The position numbers were made by a program, and so were the translations under genes. A stretch of 64,000 nt of DNA, from the NCBI RefSeq assembly GCF_036711975.1, contig NC_091972.1, forward strand, positions 32,183,001-32,247,000, written 5' to 3'. Origin of the DNA: Onthophagus taurus. Its lineage: Eukaryota; Arthropoda; Insecta; Coleoptera; Scarabaeidae. Each line of letters begins with the position of its first letter. The first letter of the stretch is position 1. The notes beneath the pieces were generated by a model that did not search any database, was not told the DNA's origin, and saw only the letters and a list, made by a program, of their open reading frames with translations. Positions 62,151 to 64,000 of this stretch are shown here, in pieces.

Positions 62151-64000
62151 GCCGTAATAAATCTGAATATTAATAAACCGTTTTGAAAGCAATTCTAGCA
62201 ATTCTTAAATATCAAGCTGTTTTATTCCCACTTCTATGAATTAATTTGGGTTAACTTCAAACAAGCAATTTTAATAAAATTATAAGCTTTTCAACGAAAA
62301 AGATAGTTTTCTAAAATATCTTTTAGTTCTTGAGATATCAACTCTTAAACATCAATCTGTACTATTCTTACTTCTATGGATTAATTTGGGTCAACTTCAA
62401 AAAATTGTAATAAATCGGAATATTAACAAATCGTTTTGAAACTATCAGCGTTTATTAATAAGATTATAAGGTTTTCCACTAAAAATACCGTTTATTAAAA
62501 TATCTTTTAGTTCTTGAGATATCAACTCTTAAACATCAATCTGTATTATTCTCAATTCTATGAATTAATTTGGGTCAACTTAAAAAAATCGTAATAAATC
62601 GGAATATTAAGAAATCGTTTTGAAACTATCAACGTTTATTAACAAAATTATAAGCTTTTCAACGAAAAAGACCGTTTATTAAAATATCTTTTAGTTCTTG
62701 AGATATCAACTCTTAAATATCAATCTGTTTTATTCTCACTTCTATGAATTAATTTAGGTCAACTTCAAAAAATCGTAATAAATCGGAATATTAAGAAATC
62801 GTTTTGAAACTATCAACGTTTATTAACAAAATTATAAGCTTTTCAACGAAAAAGACCGTTTATTAAAATATCTTTTAGTTCTTGAGATATCAACTCTTAA
62901 ATATCAATCTGTTTTATTCTCACTTCTATGAATTAATTTAGGTCAACTTCAAAAAATCGTAATAAATCGGAATATTAAGAAATCGTTTTGAAACTATCAA
63001 CGTTTATTAACAAAATTATAAGCTTTTCAACGAAAAAGACCGTTTATTAAAATATCTTTTAGTTCTTGAGATATCAACTCTTAAATATCAATCTGTTTTA
63101 TTCTCACTTCTATGAATTAATTTAGGTCAACTTCAAAAAATCGTAATAAATCGGAATATTGACAGATCGTTTTGAAACTATCAGCGTTTATTAATAAAAT
63201 TATAAGATTTTCAATGAAAAAGACCGTTATCTAAACTATCTTGTAGTTCTTGAGATATCAACTCTTAAATACTAATCCGTTTTATTTTCATTTCTATGAA
63301 TTAACTTGGAATATTTTTAAACAATAGTAATAAATCGGAATGTTAATAATAATCGTTTTGAAACTATCAGTGTTTATTAATACAATTATAAGCTTTTCAA
63401 CGAAAAGGACCGTTTATTAAAATATCTTTTAGTTGTTGAGATATCAATTCTTAAACATCAATCTGTTTTATTCTTACTTCTATGAATTAATTTGGGTAAA
63501 CTTCAAAAAATTGTAATAAATCGGAATATTAAGAAATCGTTTTGAAACTATCAGTGTTTATTAATCAAATTATAAGCTTTTCAATGAATAACGCCGTTTT
63601 CTAAAATATCTTTTAGTTCTTGAGATATCAACTCTTAAACATCAATCTGTTTTATTCTTACTTCTATGGATTAATTTGGGTCAACTTCAAAAAATTGTAA
63701 TAAACCGGAATATTAACAAATCGTTTTGAAACTATCAGCGTTTATTAATAAAATTATAAGGTTTTCAACTGAAAATACCGTTTATTAAAATATCTTTTAG
63801 TTCTTGAGATATCAACTCTTAAACATCAATCTGTATTATTCTCACTTCTATGAATTAATTTGGGTCAACTTCAAAAAATCGTAATAAATCGGAATATTAA
63901 GAAGTCGTTTTGAAACTATCAGCGTTTATTAATCAAATTATAAGCTTTTCAACGAATAACGTCGTTTTCTAAAATATCTTTTAGTTCTTGAGATATCAAC
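62150..64000. repeat. 184-bp satellite array (continues beyond window)
   Basis: Ten or so tandem units; gtaataaatcggaatatta recurs at 62591, 62775, 62959 and 63143, each 184 bp apart. Units contain tcgttttgaaactatca, ataagcttttcaacgaa and ttttagttcttgagatatca. Central units (62590-63140) are almost identical to each other, while the first and last units are more diverged. The ttttagttcttgaga box and overall length resemble the half-repeats of the hAT-borne satellite. Confidence 0.92.

Noticed and set aside
62150-64000. CRISPR-like regular repeat spacing
   Set aside because: The whole 184-bp unit repeats with no unique spacers and the context is an animal genome; it is satellite DNA.

Overview
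The window is AT-rich eukaryotic nuclear DNA from an arthropod, most likely an insect and plausibly a beetle; the order is my inference and cannot be proven from the sequence. The evidence is GT-AG introns, animal genes (Rab2, the CTD phosphatase Fcp1, the Holliday-junction resolvase Gen, mitochondrial ribosomal protein S17, a SMIM29-like membrane protein) and a dense nested set of insect-type transposons: LINEs of CR1/Jockey, RTE and R1/I type, Ty3/Gypsy, hAT, pogo/Tigger, Tc1/mariner and MITEs.

Layout. 1-5662: a hAT element that starts off-window, carries an internal satellite array and is split by a full-length two-ORF LINE (132-4553). 5663-12350: transposon debris, including a complete hAT copy (10382-12023, 8-bp target duplication) inserted in a LINE ORF1 with zinc knuckles. 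12757-15908: three minus-strand genes for small secreted cysteine-rich peptides, with a decayed fourth copy near 5780-6000. 16900-21313: nested LINE/Gypsy fragments, one holding a 464-bp insert with a hammerhead-ribozyme-like motif. 22017-28838: Rab2 (4 exons, 213 aa), its third intron full of transposon remains. 29643-41871: Fcp1 (5 exons, 856 aa); intron 3 carries three extra tandem copies of the catalytic exon, a 190-bp array and a mariner remnant, and intron 4 carries a ~530-bp array. 42-46 kb: non-coding repeats, including a third satellite-bearing hAT remnant. 46077-48861: Gen (649 aa) and mRpS17 (159 aa), 185 bp apart on the + strand. 49.6-61.9 kb: nested retrotransposons plus the SMIM29-like gene (57337-57680). 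62150-64000: a 184-bp satellite running off the end.

The host genes are unrelated housekeeping functions (ER-Golgi traffic, RNA polymerase II recycling, DNA repair, mitochondrial translation), each with its own introns; nothing indicates an operon. The cysteine-rich peptide genes form a tandem family sharing an upstream sequence block, suggesting common regulation.

The most unusual points are a hAT family that carries a variable-copy 361-bp dimeric satellite inside its transposase region, the tandem amplification of the Fcp1 catalytic exon, a hammerhead-like motif whose degenerate relative recurs in each Fcp1 repeat unit, and several insertions dated by interrupted reading frames and target duplications.
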